A DNA stretch of 64,000 nucleotides from Asaia krungthepensis NRIC 0535 (GTDB lineage: Bacteria > Pseudomonadota > Alphaproteobacteria > Acetobacterales > Acetobacteraceae): NCBI RefSeq assembly GCF_025995175.1, contig NZ_BAPV01000001.1, positions 95,633 through 159,632 of the forward strand. The letters are read 5' to 3'. The notes under the pieces are model-generated. The model was not told where the DNA came from and ran no database searches. It worked only from the letters and a program-made list of their open reading frames with translations. Every line of letters starts with the position of its first letter. Position 1 is the first letter of the stretch. Shown piece after piece: positions 39,551-48,055 of the stretch. The position numbers and the translations under genes were made by a program.

Positions 39551-40300
39551 TTGGCCGCCGGATCAACGATTGACGCGCTCGGCCAGTTCGAGCTTCATCC
39601 TGTTCTCGGGCAGATCGGCGAGGCGCTGCGCTTCAGCCAGTCTCCGGCCTTCATGCTGGTGGCTATCGTCCTGGTTCTCGGCTTCCTGTATATTGGCATG
39701 CGCCCCGCCGCCGTGGTGCCGGGACGAATGCAGGCCGCGGCCGAACTGGGCTACGACTTCATCCATAACATGGCTGTCGAAACCATCGGCAAGGAAGGCA
39801 CCGCCTTCTTCCCGTTCGTTTTCGCTCTGTTTTTCTTCATTCTGGCCGGTAACTATCTGGGCCTGATCCCTTATTGCTTCACCTTCACGAGCCATATTGC
39901 GGTCACGGCGTCTCTGGCCATCCTCGTTTTCGTGGTGTCGATTCTGGCCTCGCTGAAATACCAGGGCATCAAGTTCTTCGCGCATTTCATGCCTGAAGGT
40001 GCTCCTGTGTTCCTTGCGCCGCTTCTGATCCCGATCGAGATCCTTTCCTTTCTTTCGCGACCCGTCAGCCTGTCGATCCGACTTTTCGCCAACATGATGG
40101 CTGGTCACGTTCTGCTCGAAGTTTTCGCCGGCTTCACCCTGATGCTGGCTGGTCTTGGAGCTTTCGGGTCGGTGCTGGCCGTGGCGCCTGTCGTCATCAA
40201 TGTCGCACTGACGGCTCTGGAATTGCTGGTGGGCGTTCTGCAGGCTTATGTGTTCGCCATCCTCACCTGCATTTATCTGCGTGAGGCTGTGGCGCACTGA
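39551..40300 (+). CDS. atpB: F0F1 ATP synthase subunit a
   Basis: Subunit a forms the proton half-channels beside the c-ring. The 249-residue product starts at a TTG (39551) just after GGGAGAGG. The conserved opening is IDALGQFELHPVLGQIG. The essential arginine lies in the membrane helix LSIRLFANMMAGHVLLEVFA. The F1 subunit genes are not in the window, as is usual in Alphaproteobacteria. Confidence 0.95.
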   Translation: MAAGSTIDALGQFELHPVLGQIGEALRFSQSPAFMLVAIVLVLGFLYIGMRPAAVVPGRMQAAAELGYDFIHNMAVETIGKEGTAFFPFVFALFFFILAGNYLGLIPYCFTFTSHIAVTASLAILVFVVSILASLKYQGIKFFAHFMPEGAPVFLAPLLIPIEILSFLSRPVSLSIRLFANMMAGHVLLEVFAGFTLMLAGLGAFGSVLAVAPVVINVALTALELLVGVLQAYVFAILTCIYLREAVAH

Positions 40301-40357
40301 GTGCACGCCCCGATCCACGCTCAACTGTTGTTTCGTTGTAACCAAGGAACCTGACTC

Positions 40358-40582
40358 ATGGACGTCTCTGCTGCTCGCGAAATCGGCGCCGGTATTGCTG
40401 TTATCGCTCTTGCCGGTGTCGGCATCGGCCTCGGCAACATTTTCTCGACGCTGGTGAGCTCGATCGCCCGCAACCCTGCCGCTCGCCCCCACGTGTTCGG
40501 CCTCGGCATGCTCGGCTTTGCGCTGACGGAAGCCGTCGCACTGTTCGCTCTTCTGATCGCCTTCCTGATCCTCTTCGTCTGA
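40358..40582 (+). CDS. atpE: F0F1 ATP synthase subunit c
   Basis: A 74-residue hairpin of two membrane helices joined by the polar loop [11 protein letters not shown]. The proton-carrying glutamate is in [16 protein letters not shown]. Glycine-rich first helix ([18 protein letters not shown]) as usual. Several copies form the rotor ring. Confidence 0.97.
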   Translation: MDVSAAREIGAGIAVIALAGVGIGLGNIFSTLVSSIARNPAARPHVFGLGMLGFALTEAVALFALLIAFLILFV

Positions 40583-40604
40583 TCGAAAGGCAGGGATAGC
40601 CATC

Positions 40605-41207
40605 ATGCGCCTTCCGTCTCGTAATCTCGCTGCCCCGCTGGCCATTGCGCTGGCGCTCGGCACTGTGCCGGGACGGGCCTGGGCCGTTGGCATGCCGCAG
40701 CTTGACTTCTCCAACCCCTTGCTCATCGGGCAAGTGGTCTGGGGAGCAGTCATCTTCGCGGTTTTCTACGTCATTCTGAGCCGCTCGGCCCTGCCGCGCA
40801 TCGAAGGGGTTCTGACCCATCGACGCAACCGGATCGAGGGCGATCTCGATATTGCCCGCCGTGCCCGTGACGACGCTGATCGCGCCGTTGACGAGCTGCG
40901 TCGCGCCCGTCATGACGCGGCCGCACAGGCTCAGGCCAATATTGACCGGGTCGTTCAGGAAGCCCGTTCGGCTGCCGAAGCCCAGACCCATGAAATGAAC
41001 CATCGGCTCATGGCCGATATTGCCGAAGCCGAGAAGCGCATCGCCTCTGCCCGTGCAGAAGCGCTCGCGAGCCTGCCTGGCGTGGCGACCGAGACGGCCC
41101 AGAGCCTGATCGAGAAGCTGCTGCGCCCCGCCGGTATCGAGAATGCAATCTCCGAGGCACAGGTGCAGGACGCCGTCCGCACCGGTCTTGCGGCAAGCAG
41201 AGGCTGA
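40605..41207 (+). CDS. F0F1 ATP synthase subunit b' (AtpF-like)
   Basis: A 200-residue stator subunit with an Ala-rich leader (ending AVGMPQLDFS), one membrane helix (VVWGAVIFAVFYVILSRSAL) and a long charged coiled coil. Together with subunit b it forms the peripheral stalk. The second b-type gene follows by 11 bases. The b' and b pair is typical of Alphaproteobacteria. Confidence 0.92.
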   Translation: MRLPSRNLAAPLAIALALGTVPGRAWAVGMPQLDFSNPLLIGQVVWGAVIFAVFYVILSRSALPRIEGVLTHRRNRIEGDLDIARRARDDADRAVDELRRARHDAAAQAQANIDRVVQEARSAAEAQTHEMNHRLMADIAEAEKRIASARAEALASLPGVATETAQSLIEKLLRPAGIENAISEAQVQDAVRTGLAASRG

Positions 41208-41218
41208 GGGATAACGCG

Positions 41219-41746
41219 ATGTTCCACGATCAACGTTTTTGGGTCGCCGTTTCCTTCGTCGCCTTCTTCGTGCTGTTCGGTGGCAGGCTTTGGAAGGCCA
41301 TTGCGGCCGTTCTGGACGCCCGCGCCAATCAGGTCCGTAGCAACCTCGATGAAGCGAGCCGACTGCGTCGTGAGGCCGAGAAGATGCTTGAGGATGCCAC
41401 GCGCGAGCGTGAGCAGGCTCTGGCCGAATCCCGCGCCCTGATCGAGCGTTCGCGTGAGGAAGCCGCAGCTATTGCCGAGCATGCCCGCCGCGAAGCCGAG
41501 GCTGTCGCGTCGCGTCGCGAGCAGATGGCGCGTGACCGTATTGCTGCGTCCGAGCGCCAGGCAATTCGTGAAATGCGCGAGGTTGCAGCCGATGCCGCGA
41601 TCCAGGCAACACGCGCTCTGGTTGGCCAGTATCTGCGCTCTGAGCAGGCCGGGGCCTCAGCCCTGCTCGATCGGGGTATCAGCGACCTGCCCCAGGCGCT
41701 CAAGGCATCGAATGAGGCCGGATCGCGCAGCCAGAGCGCTGCGTGA
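41219..41746 (+). CDS. atpF: F0F1 ATP synthase subunit b
   Basis: A 175-residue stator subunit: an N-terminal membrane helix (FWVAVSFVAFFVLFGGRLW) followed by a charged coiled coil with many Arg/Glu/Ala residues. It pairs with b'. It is the last gene of the F0 cluster; a GT2 gene starts 49 bases on. Confidence 0.94.
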   Translation: MFHDQRFWVAVSFVAFFVLFGGRLWKAIAAVLDARANQVRSNLDEASRLRREAEKMLEDATREREQALAESRALIERSREEAAAIAEHARREAEAVASRREQMARDRIAASERQAIREMREVAADAAIQATRALVGQYLRSEQAGASALLDRGISDLPQALKASNEAGSRSQSAA

Positions 41747-41795
41747 CCGATCTGTCCGGGCTCCATGCCCGGACAAGCCATAGGCGGTTTCTGCC

Positions 41796-42521
41796 ATGAG
41801 TGTACGACTTTCCATCGTCATTGCTGTTCTCAACGAGGCGGAAAATATCCGTCCGGTTTGCGAGGAACTCGCGAACGTCTTCGAGAACGCCCCCGATATC
41901 GAAATCCTTTTTGTCGATGATGGCAGCACGGATGCCACCTGCAAGGCGCTTCTGGCGGCGCGCGGGGAGCTGCTTCCCGGACTGCGCCTGTTGAGCCATG
42001 ATCGGCGTCGGGGTAAATCGGCAGCCCTGCGCACGGGTATCGAGGCGGCGCGCGGGCATTGGGTCGCCACGCTCGATGGTGACGGACAGGACGATCCGGC
42101 GGTCATCATCGACATGCTCAAGCGGGCCGAGGCCTGCAAGGAGGGTGAGCCGCTGGTGGTGGGTGTGCGCCTCAAGCGCAGCGATCGGTTGTCGCGTATC
42201 ATCGCCACGAAGCTGGCCAATGGCCTGCGTCGTCGTCTGCTCAAGGATGGCTGCCCCGATACCGGCGCCCCGATGAAGCTTTTCGCGCGCTCTGCCTTCC
42301 TGCGTATCCCCCAGTTCGAAGGCGTGCACCGCTTTCTTCCCGCCCTGCTGGGTTGTTACGGCGCAAAGCTCATCTGTGTGGAGACGCGTCATCGCGCCCG
42401 TCTGCACGGACAGTCCAAATATACCAATTTCAATCGCGCGCTCGTCGGCATCCGTGATCTTCTGGGTGTCATGTGGCTGCTCAATCGTACGAGACTGCCG
42501 GGCCGCGTAACCGAACGCTGA
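41796..42521 (+). CDS. Family 2 glycosyltransferase (polyprenyl-phosphate sugar transferase)
   Basis: A 241-residue GT-A fold enzyme of the DPM1/ArnC group. The N-terminus has SIVIAVLNEAENIRPVCEEL, the nucleotide-binding aspartates are in EILFVDDGSTDATCK, and the metal motif is in WVATLDGDGQDDP. There are no membrane helices at the C-terminus, unlike ArnC. It likely makes a lipid-linked sugar donor for the downstream ArnT-like transferase. Confidence 0.9.
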   Translation: MSVRLSIVIAVLNEAENIRPVCEELANVFENAPDIEILFVDDGSTDATCKALLAARGELLPGLRLLSHDRRRGKSAALRTGIEAARGHWVATLDGDGQDDPAVIIDMLKRAEACKEGEPLVVGVRLKRSDRLSRIIATKLANGLRRRLLKDGCPDTGAPMKLFARSAFLRIPQFEGVHRFLPALLGCYGAKLICVETRHRARLHGQSKYTNFNRALVGIRDLLGVMWLLNRTRLPGRVTER

Positions 42522-42529
42522 GGGCTCTC

Positions 42530-44182
42530 ATGACTCTGACTTGGCGCCACTATCTCGGCGTGGCCTTGCTGACCCTGCTGATCTTCCTGCCGGGACGCAT
42601 GACCCTTGTACCGCTCGATCGCGACGAGCCGCGTTACATGGAAGCCTCGGCCCAGATGATCGAGAGCGGCAATTATGTCGATGTCCGCTTTCTCGATCAG
42701 CCGCGCTATCTGCAGCCCGCGGGGATCTACTGGCTCGAGGCGACTGCCGAGAGAATCGCAGGCGGCGCTCACAGGCGTCATGTCGCCTGGCCCTATCGCA
42801 TCCCCAGCCTGATCGCCGCCATCGCGGCGGTGACCCTGACCGCCTATCTCGGCGCGAGCCTTTTCGGTGGGGTGGCCGGTCTTCTGGCGGCGGGTTTTCT
42901 GGCGGTTTCCACGCTGCTGACCGCTGAAGGCCGCATGGCCACGATCGATACGGTGCTGCTGCTCGATATCCTGCTGGTTCAGACCGCGCTGCTGCGCGCC
43001 TATATGGATGAGCAGCGTAACCGTGTGACGCCGCTCCCGATCGCGCTGCTTTACTGGGTGGCGCTTGGCTGCGGGCTCATGCTCAAGGGGCCGGTGGTGC
43101 TGATCCCCGGTCTCGCGACACCTCTCGCGCTCCGTATCATCGAGCGTCAGGCGCGCTGGTTCCGGCGCCTGCGTCCGAGCTGGGGCTGGTTGCTGACCCT
43201 TGCCGTGGTACTGCCCTGGTGCATCGCCATCGGCGTGGTGAGCCATGGCGAATTCTTCTCGCGTGCCGTTGGGACGAATTTTCTGGGGAAGATCGGTCAT
43301 GGGCAGCAGGCGCATGGTTCGCCCCCGGGCTTCCATATCGCGGTCTTCCTGCTGGCTTTCTGGCCCGGTTCGCTCTTTCTGGTTCTGGGCCTGCCCGCCA
43401 TCTGGGCGCGTCATCGCGAGCCAGCCATCCGCTTCCTGCTGTGCTGGATCGTTCCGCACTGGCTCGTTTTCGAGGCGATCGCCACCAAGCTGCCGCACTA
43501 CGTATTGCCCACCTATCCGGCAATTGCCATCCTCACAGCCGCGACCCTGACCCGCTGGCCACTGCATCGCCCCAACGCGCTCTGGGCGAAAGGCATGATG
43601 GGGCTTTATGGGCTTCTCTGGGGGGTACTCTCCCTCGCTTTCGTCGTGGCAGGGTCAATCCTGCTCTGGACGAGCGAGCGTCGTCTCGATTATGGCGCCC
43701 TGATTGCGTTTGCAGGGGCCTTGCCGCTGGTACTCTACGCATTCTGGCTCATCTGGAAGACTGAGCGCTTTCGGGCAGCCTGGGTCATGCTGAGCGCGGC
43801 CGTGGTGATCCATGCAGGGATTTTCCTGACGGTCATCCCCAATCTGGGTCTGTTGCAGCTCGCACCGCGTGCTGCCGCTCTGTACGATGATTATCGCCCC
43901 TGCGAGGACAGTACCCTCGTTTCCGTTTCCTACTCCGAACCGAGCCTGGCTTTTCTGGCAGGGTCGAACACGAAGCTTCTGGGAGTGGGGCCAGCGTCAG
44001 ACTATCTTGCGAAGAATGCGTCCTGCGCATTGGTTCTGGTCGACCGAAAGGATGAAACAGCCTTGTATGCTTCTATGGCAGCCAAAGGCTTCGGTCTGAC
44101 GGAATATGGCCGTGTGAACGGGCTCAATTATTCCAATGGTCATCATCTTGATCTGGGACTTTTCGCCCCTGTGCGTCAGTAG
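42530..44182 (+). CDS. ArnT-like GT39 membrane glycosyltransferase
   Basis: A 550-residue protein with many membrane helices and a periplasmic loop start LVPLDRDEPRYMEASAQMIE, in which the aspartate pair matches GT-C enzymes of the PMT/ArnT family. It would use a polyprenyl-phosphate sugar to modify a lipid or glycan in the envelope. The start (ATG 42530) lies nine bases after the GT2 stop. The acceptor is unknown; lipid A and hopanoids are possible. Confidence 0.9.
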   Translation: MTLTWRHYLGVALLTLLIFLPGRMTLVPLDRDEPRYMEASAQMIESGNYVDVRFLDQPRYLQPAGIYWLEATAERIAGGAHRRHVAWPYRIPSLIAAIAAVTLTAYLGASLFGGVAGLLAAGFLAVSTLLTAEGRMATIDTVLLLDILLVQTALLRAYMDEQRNRVTPLPIALLYWVALGCGLMLKGPVVLIPGLATPLALRIIERQARWFRRLRPSWGWLLTLAVVLPWCIAIGVVSHGEFFSRAVGTNFLGKIGHGQQAHGSPPGFHIAVFLLAFWPGSLFLVLGLPAIWARHREPAIRFLLCWIVPHWLVFEAIATKLPHYVLPTYPAIAILTAATLTRWPLHRPNALWAKGMMGLYGLLWGVLSLAFVVAGSILLWTSERRLDYGALIAFAGALPLVLYAFWLIWKTERFRAAWVMLSAAVVIHAGIFLTVIPNLGLLQLAPRAAALYDDYRPCEDSTLVSVSYSEPSLAFLAGSNTKLLGVGPASDYLAKNASCALVLVDRKDETALYASMAAKGFGLTEYGRVNGLNYSNGHHLDLGLFAPVRQ

Positions 44183-44275
44183 AGCCTGACAGGATGAGTA
44201 GCTTGAAGAGGGAAAGCGGTCTTATTTCTATTCGCTTCACTTCTTCAAGTAATCATCTATCCAACCGTGGAGTGA

Positions 44276-44407
44276 TCAGGCGGTACGGTCGGCAGCAATC
44301 GTGGCAACAAGAAGCGCGCCAATAACGGGAATGAAGGAGATCATCGACAGGGCGCTCAGCGCGCTGAACGGGTGAGCAAGAAGATTGGCGATTTCGACGG
44401 TGAACAT
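44276..44407 (-). CDS. Small single-helix membrane protein, 43 residues
   Basis: A short minus-strand frame has a good AAGGAA site six bases before its ATG. The product starts MFTVEIANLLAHPFSALSAL, then SMISFIPVIGALLVATIAAD, ending RTA. A single hydrophobic helix covers about residues 17-38. I do not recognise the family. The ribosome site and protein-like composition support it as a real small gene in the gap between the GT39 and DUF2721 genes. About 170 A/T-richer bases lie upstream. Confidence 0.55.
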   Translation of the reverse strand: MFTVEIANLLAHPFSALSALSMISFIPVIGALLVATIAADRTA

Positions 44408-44587
44408 GTGAATTTCCTTGGGTATCTGATGTGTCGGCGCGGTAAGAGCGCTTAAACCGATCCAAAGGCAATCTCATAAAACGCGTTCCAGCAATGCAGT
44501 AAACGCATGGAACGAACATGGTTTCTATTTACGGGTTACTGGGGGTATTAAAGGGATATAAAATTCCGCCTCCCCCACCCTCGAACG

Positions 44588-45100
44588 TTATCTTGTTGCT
44601 TTGATGAGCGCCATCGGCTTGGGAAGGGCACCGTCTCTTTTCAGGCCATGCCATGCAAGAAGCGTGTCGACCAGAAAGGAAGAGAGCGCACCGACCGTGC
44701 AGAACAGGGCGCCTCCAAACAGAAAGATGAGCCAGGCGACGGTCTGACTGTTGTGCAGGCTGCCAACGAAAAGCGCCAGAGCGGCGCCGCAGGTCGAGGC
44801 GCCTCCCACCCCCCCCAGCATGATGGCGCTGTCGAGTGCGAAGACACGGCGTCTCAATCGGCGCTGATGACGCTCGAGTTTTGCGCGCTCCTCCGGATCA
44901 TCCGTCTGGCCGTCCAGACGATGCGCCACTTCCTCCACGTGATCGGATACCCGGGCCAGGCGTGTATTGAAGAGCGTCAGGAGGGAGGCCACGCCGGACA
45001 GCATGAAAACCGGGGTCAGCGCGGTCTGGATGACATGCGCAACGCTGTCGATGGGTTCGGGGGCCAGAAGGGCGTTGAGGCCGACAGGGTCGAGCGCCAT
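44588..45100 (-). CDS. DUF2721 family membrane protein
   Basis: A 170-residue protein with three hydrophobic segments. AHVIQTALTPVFMLSGVASL and LFNTRLARVSDHVEEV are the family's conserved opening, then a charged helix (RRLRRRVFALDSAIML) and two further helices (AALALFVGSLHNS, AWLIFLFGGALFCTVGAL). Function of DUF2721 is unknown. The frame is open to 45871, but the ATG at 45100 with GGAG before it starts at the conserved region. Confidence 0.88.
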   Translation of the reverse strand: MALDPVGLNALLAPEPIDSVAHVIQTALTPVFMLSGVASLLTLFNTRLARVSDHVEEVAHRLDGQTDDPEERAKLERHQRRLRRRVFALDSAIMLGGVGGASTCGAALALFVGSLHNSQTVAWLIFLFGGALFCTVGALSSFLVDTLLAWHGLKRDGALPKPMALIKATR

Positions 45101-45259
45101 GGGGCAGGGGCTCCGGAGTCTGGAGGGCAGGAGAGGGGCAGGTTCTACAGCCCTGGCAAAACTCTGCAACATCAAGGGCCCGGCACTGGCACGGGGCCGA
45201 AGCTGTGTTAGAACAGGCTGTAACAGAATGCTCCCTGCTTCAAGGTGGAAATTCCGCGC

Positions 45260-46072
45260 GTGCCGAACCTTCTCTCCCTGCGCCAGCGTCTCTGCGCCGC
45301 TCTTCTGGTTGCCCCACTGGCTCTCGCCGCCGCACGGTCTGCAAAAGCTGCAAGCGTCGAATTCTCCCGCCTCACCTGGACCGAAATCCAGACTCAGATT
45401 CGAGGCGGCACCGACACCATCATCGTGCCCGTGGGCGGGACCGAACAGAGCGGCCCCTATATTGCGGTCGGCAAGCATAATGTGCGGGCTGAAGTGCAGG
45501 CTCAACGGATCGCCCAGGCGCTTGGCCACACGCTGGCCGCGCCTGTGATTGCCTATGTGCCTGAAGGCGGGACGGATCCGCGCAGCTCCCATATGCGTTT
45601 TGCTGGTACCATCTCGATCCCGCCCGCCGTGTTCGAAGGGGTGATCGAAGGCGCGGGAGAGAGCTTTCATGTGCAGGGTTTTCGTCGTGTCGTGTTTATC
45701 GCCGATCACGGGGGATATTTGTCCTATCTCAAAGCGGCTGTGGCCAGGCTGAACAATAAATGGCGCGGTCAGGGAGAAGCGATCTACCTGGCCGCTTATT
45801 ACGATAGCATCGGGTCCACCTACGCTCAGGTCCTGCGTCAGAAAGGCTTCGGGGCCGATCTGGGCAAACATGCCGATCTGAGCGATACGGCGCTCATGCT
45901 GGCCATCGACCCGGGGATGGTACGTGAAGAGGCCCTCAGGGCGGCGCCCCTGCCAGGCGTGGCCCAGGGTGTCTATGGGGGCGACCCCCGTCCCGCCACT
46001 GCGGATCTGGGGCGTATCGGCACGGAGATTCAGGTTCAGGCAGCACTCAATGCCCTCGGCAGATCCCGCTGA
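45260..46072 (+). CDS. Exported creatininase-family protein
   Basis: A product of about 270 residues with a signal peptide (ALLVAPLALAAARSAKA). The creatininase core has VPVGGTEQSGPYIAVGKHN, where classical creatininases have ExHGPHLPxxTD, so the second metal histidine is a serine and the later aspartate is replaced by the KHN motif. The HGG motif is present in FIADHGGYLSYLK. The motif variant occurs in a secreted branch of the family (from memory). Substrate is unknown. Start is the GTG at 45260; an earlier GTG at 45245 is possible. It is followed by the beta-propeller gene. Confidence 0.82.
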   Translation: MPNLLSLRQRLCAALLVAPLALAAARSAKAASVEFSRLTWTEIQTQIRGGTDTIIVPVGGTEQSGPYIAVGKHNVRAEVQAQRIAQALGHTLAAPVIAYVPEGGTDPRSSHMRFAGTISIPPAVFEGVIEGAGESFHVQGFRRVVFIADHGGYLSYLKAAVARLNNKWRGQGEAIYLAAYYDSIGSTYAQVLRQKGFGADLGKHADLSDTALMLAIDPGMVREEALRAAPLPGVAQGVYGGDPRPATADLGRIGTEIQVQAALNALGRSR

Positions 46073-46097
46073 GATGAATCGTTTTCAAGGAGCATCT

Positions 46098-47411
46098 ATG
46101 AAGTTCTCACGTCATGCGTTCGTTGTTTCGCTGTTGGGTCTGACGCTCGGCGCAGCCCCTGCGACACGAGCGCAAGAGGCCGCACCGAAAACGGTTCCGG
46201 CCAGCCCTGCCGCCCCGAACGAGACGGCACCCGCAGGCTCCGCGGCCCCGGCAGCCCCCGTCACGAGTGCTCCTGCAGCCGGGGCTCCTTCCGCTGCCCC
46301 GGGCGCGCCGGCAGCTCCTGCGGTGGCCGATGCCCCGATCCAGACCATACCGGGAATGCCGCCCGTGCTGGATCCGCACGACATCTATAGCGAGACGGTG
46401 GCGGGCAAGATTTCGCCCGCGATCAAGGACGATCTGGCACGGGTCTATGTGCCCAATCTGCGTGGCAACAGCGTATCGGTCATCGATCCGGCGACCTTCA
46501 AGGTCGTCGACACCTTCAAGGTCGGCCGCAGCCCGCAGCATGTCGTGCCGAGCTGGGATCTGCGCACGCTCTGGGTCACCAATAATGCCGAGGGCAGCAA
46601 TGACGGCAGCCTGACGCCCATCGACCCGCGCACCGGCAAGCCCGGTCAGGCCATCACGGTCGATGATCCTTACAACATGTATTTCACCCCCGATGGCAAA
46701 TACGCCATCGTCGTGGCCGAGGCTCACGAGCGCCTTGATTTCCGTGACCCGCACACGATGGCGCTTGTCGGGTCGGTCGAGGCACCGCAATGCAAGGGCA
46801 TCAACCACGCCGATTTCTCCATCGACGGGCGCTACGCCATTTTCACCTGCGAGTTCGGGGGGTATCTGGCGAAGATCGACACGGTCAATCGCAGTCTGAT
46901 CGGCTATCTGAAGCTTTCCAAGGGCGGTATGCCGCAGGATATCCTGACAGCGCCTGACGGGCATAAGTTCTACATTGCCGACATGCATGCCGATGGCGTG
47001 TTCGTGGTCGATGGCGACAGTTTCAAGGAAACGGGCTTCATCCCGACCGGCCCGGGCACCCATGGCGAATATCCCAGCCGCGACGGCAAGTTCATGTATG
47101 TGGCCAATCGCGGATCGCACAAGATCCATGGCCCACGTCGCAGCCCCGGTAGTGTCTCGGTCATCGACTTCGCGACCGACAAGGTGGTCAAGACCTGGCC
47201 GATCCCCGGCGGCGGGAGCCCCGACATGGGCAATGTCAGCGCAGACGGCAAGCTGCTCTGGCTCTCGGGTCGCTTCGACGATGTTGCCTATGCCATCGAT
47301 ACCGAGACGGGCGACGTGAAGAAGATTCCTGTCGGTGCGGAGCCTCATGGCCTGACTGTCTGGCCGCAGCCGGGCCGTTACAGCGTGGGTCATACCGGCA
47401 TTCTGCGCTGA
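46098..47411 (+). CDS. Exported YVTN/YncE-like beta-propeller protein
   Basis: A 437-residue secreted protein. A signal peptide (ending PATRAQEA) is followed by an Ala/Pro linker (about residues 25-80) and repeated propeller blades, each with an N-x-x-x-x-V-x-V-I-D type motif, such as ARVYVPNLRGNSVSVIDPAT and SPGSVSVIDFATDKVVKTWP. Such proteins bind ligands or partner proteins in the periplasm. The ATG at 46098 follows AAGGAG. It is 25 bases after the creatininase-family gene, probably one operon. Confidence 0.9.
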   Translation: MKFSRHAFVVSLLGLTLGAAPATRAQEAAPKTVPASPAAPNETAPAGSAAPAAPVTSAPAAGAPSAAPGAPAAPAVADAPIQTIPGMPPVLDPHDIYSETVAGKISPAIKDDLARVYVPNLRGNSVSVIDPATFKVVDTFKVGRSPQHVVPSWDLRTLWVTNNAEGSNDGSLTPIDPRTGKPGQAITVDDPYNMYFTPDGKYAIVVAEAHERLDFRDPHTMALVGSVEAPQCKGINHADFSIDGRYAIFTCEFGGYLAKIDTVNRSLIGYLKLSKGGMPQDILTAPDGHKFYIADMHADGVFVVDGDSFKETGFIPTGPGTHGEYPSRDGKFMYVANRGSHKIHGPRRSPGSVSVIDFATDKVVKTWPIPGGGSPDMGNVSADGKLLWLSGRFDDVAYAIDTETGDVKKIPVGAEPHGLTVWPQPGRYSVGHTGILR

Positions 47412-48055
47412 TCCTGCTTATCCCGCTCCGGTACCAACTTTGGCATCGGGGCGGGGCTTGCTTTGAGCACGCCGTTGCCCTCCCGGTCAGCGCCCGGGAG
47501 CTGGCGCGTCATCCAGCCTCACAGGTCAGAGTTCGCTTGAACAGGCCCAAGGCCTGACTCTCCGCCTGCATAATGGCGGGGAGTCAGACGAGCAGATCAT
47601 CGCAACGCACAGGCCGTCCTCCAGGCATTCCGCGAATACGGGCACATGGCAGGGTCCGCGATAGGCCGGCCCCGGTGGGCCACGCCCTTCATCACCTTAT
47701 CATGGCGTTTCGTCAGCAAATCCGGGATCCGATGGCGGCACAGGATCATGCGTGTGAGACACGCTTTCGCCAAACACCGCTCTCCTTAGGAGCCCCAGCT
47801 CGAGGCTGATCGCCGCGCCCCGATGGATTATCACGAGGCTGCGCGGTGGAGGCATCCCCCGTTTCTGTCTCACGGCATCGATGAGGGGGCCTGGGCGGGA
47901 TATACGTTTGGCCGTGACCCGGCGGATCTGCCCGCAGCCATGTGGCCATGACTCTGACCGGTGCCCGGGTCATCGACCAGCTGACGCGGGAGAGGCTGGT
48001 CAAGGCGCTCTCCTGACATCCCCTCCTTGGCGCTCGGGGCAGTTTCTGCCCCGGC
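47412..48055. other. 640-base stretch without an intact gene; possible gene remnant
   Basis: No frame here is convincing. Between about 47823 and 47949 the plus strand reads with protein-like composition (AARWRHPPFLSHGIDEGAW, then GYTFGRDPADLPAAMW) and stops. In a shifted frame it resumes as TGARVIDQLTRERLVKAL and stops at 48016. This may be the end of a decayed gene. I cannot name it. Confidence 0.3.

Noticed and set aside
39563..40753. 396-codon minus-strand frame opposite atpB and atpE
   Set aside because: It is Asp/His/Gln-rich, has no family match and is antisense to well-identified F0 genes.
42389..43567. 392-codon minus-strand frame opposite the glycosyltransferases
   Set aside because: Gln/Arg/Gly-rich shadow of GT2 and GT39, both with clear motifs on the plus strand.
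44588..45871. DUF2721 gene read as a 427-residue protein
   Set aside because: The upstream 257 codons are antisense to the creatininase-family gene and are shadow-like. The family start coincides with the ATG at 45100.
46107..47393. 428-codon minus-strand frame opposite the beta-propeller gene
   Set aside because: The plus-strand gene has a signal peptide, propeller repeats and AAGGAG before its ATG; the antisense frame is its mirror.
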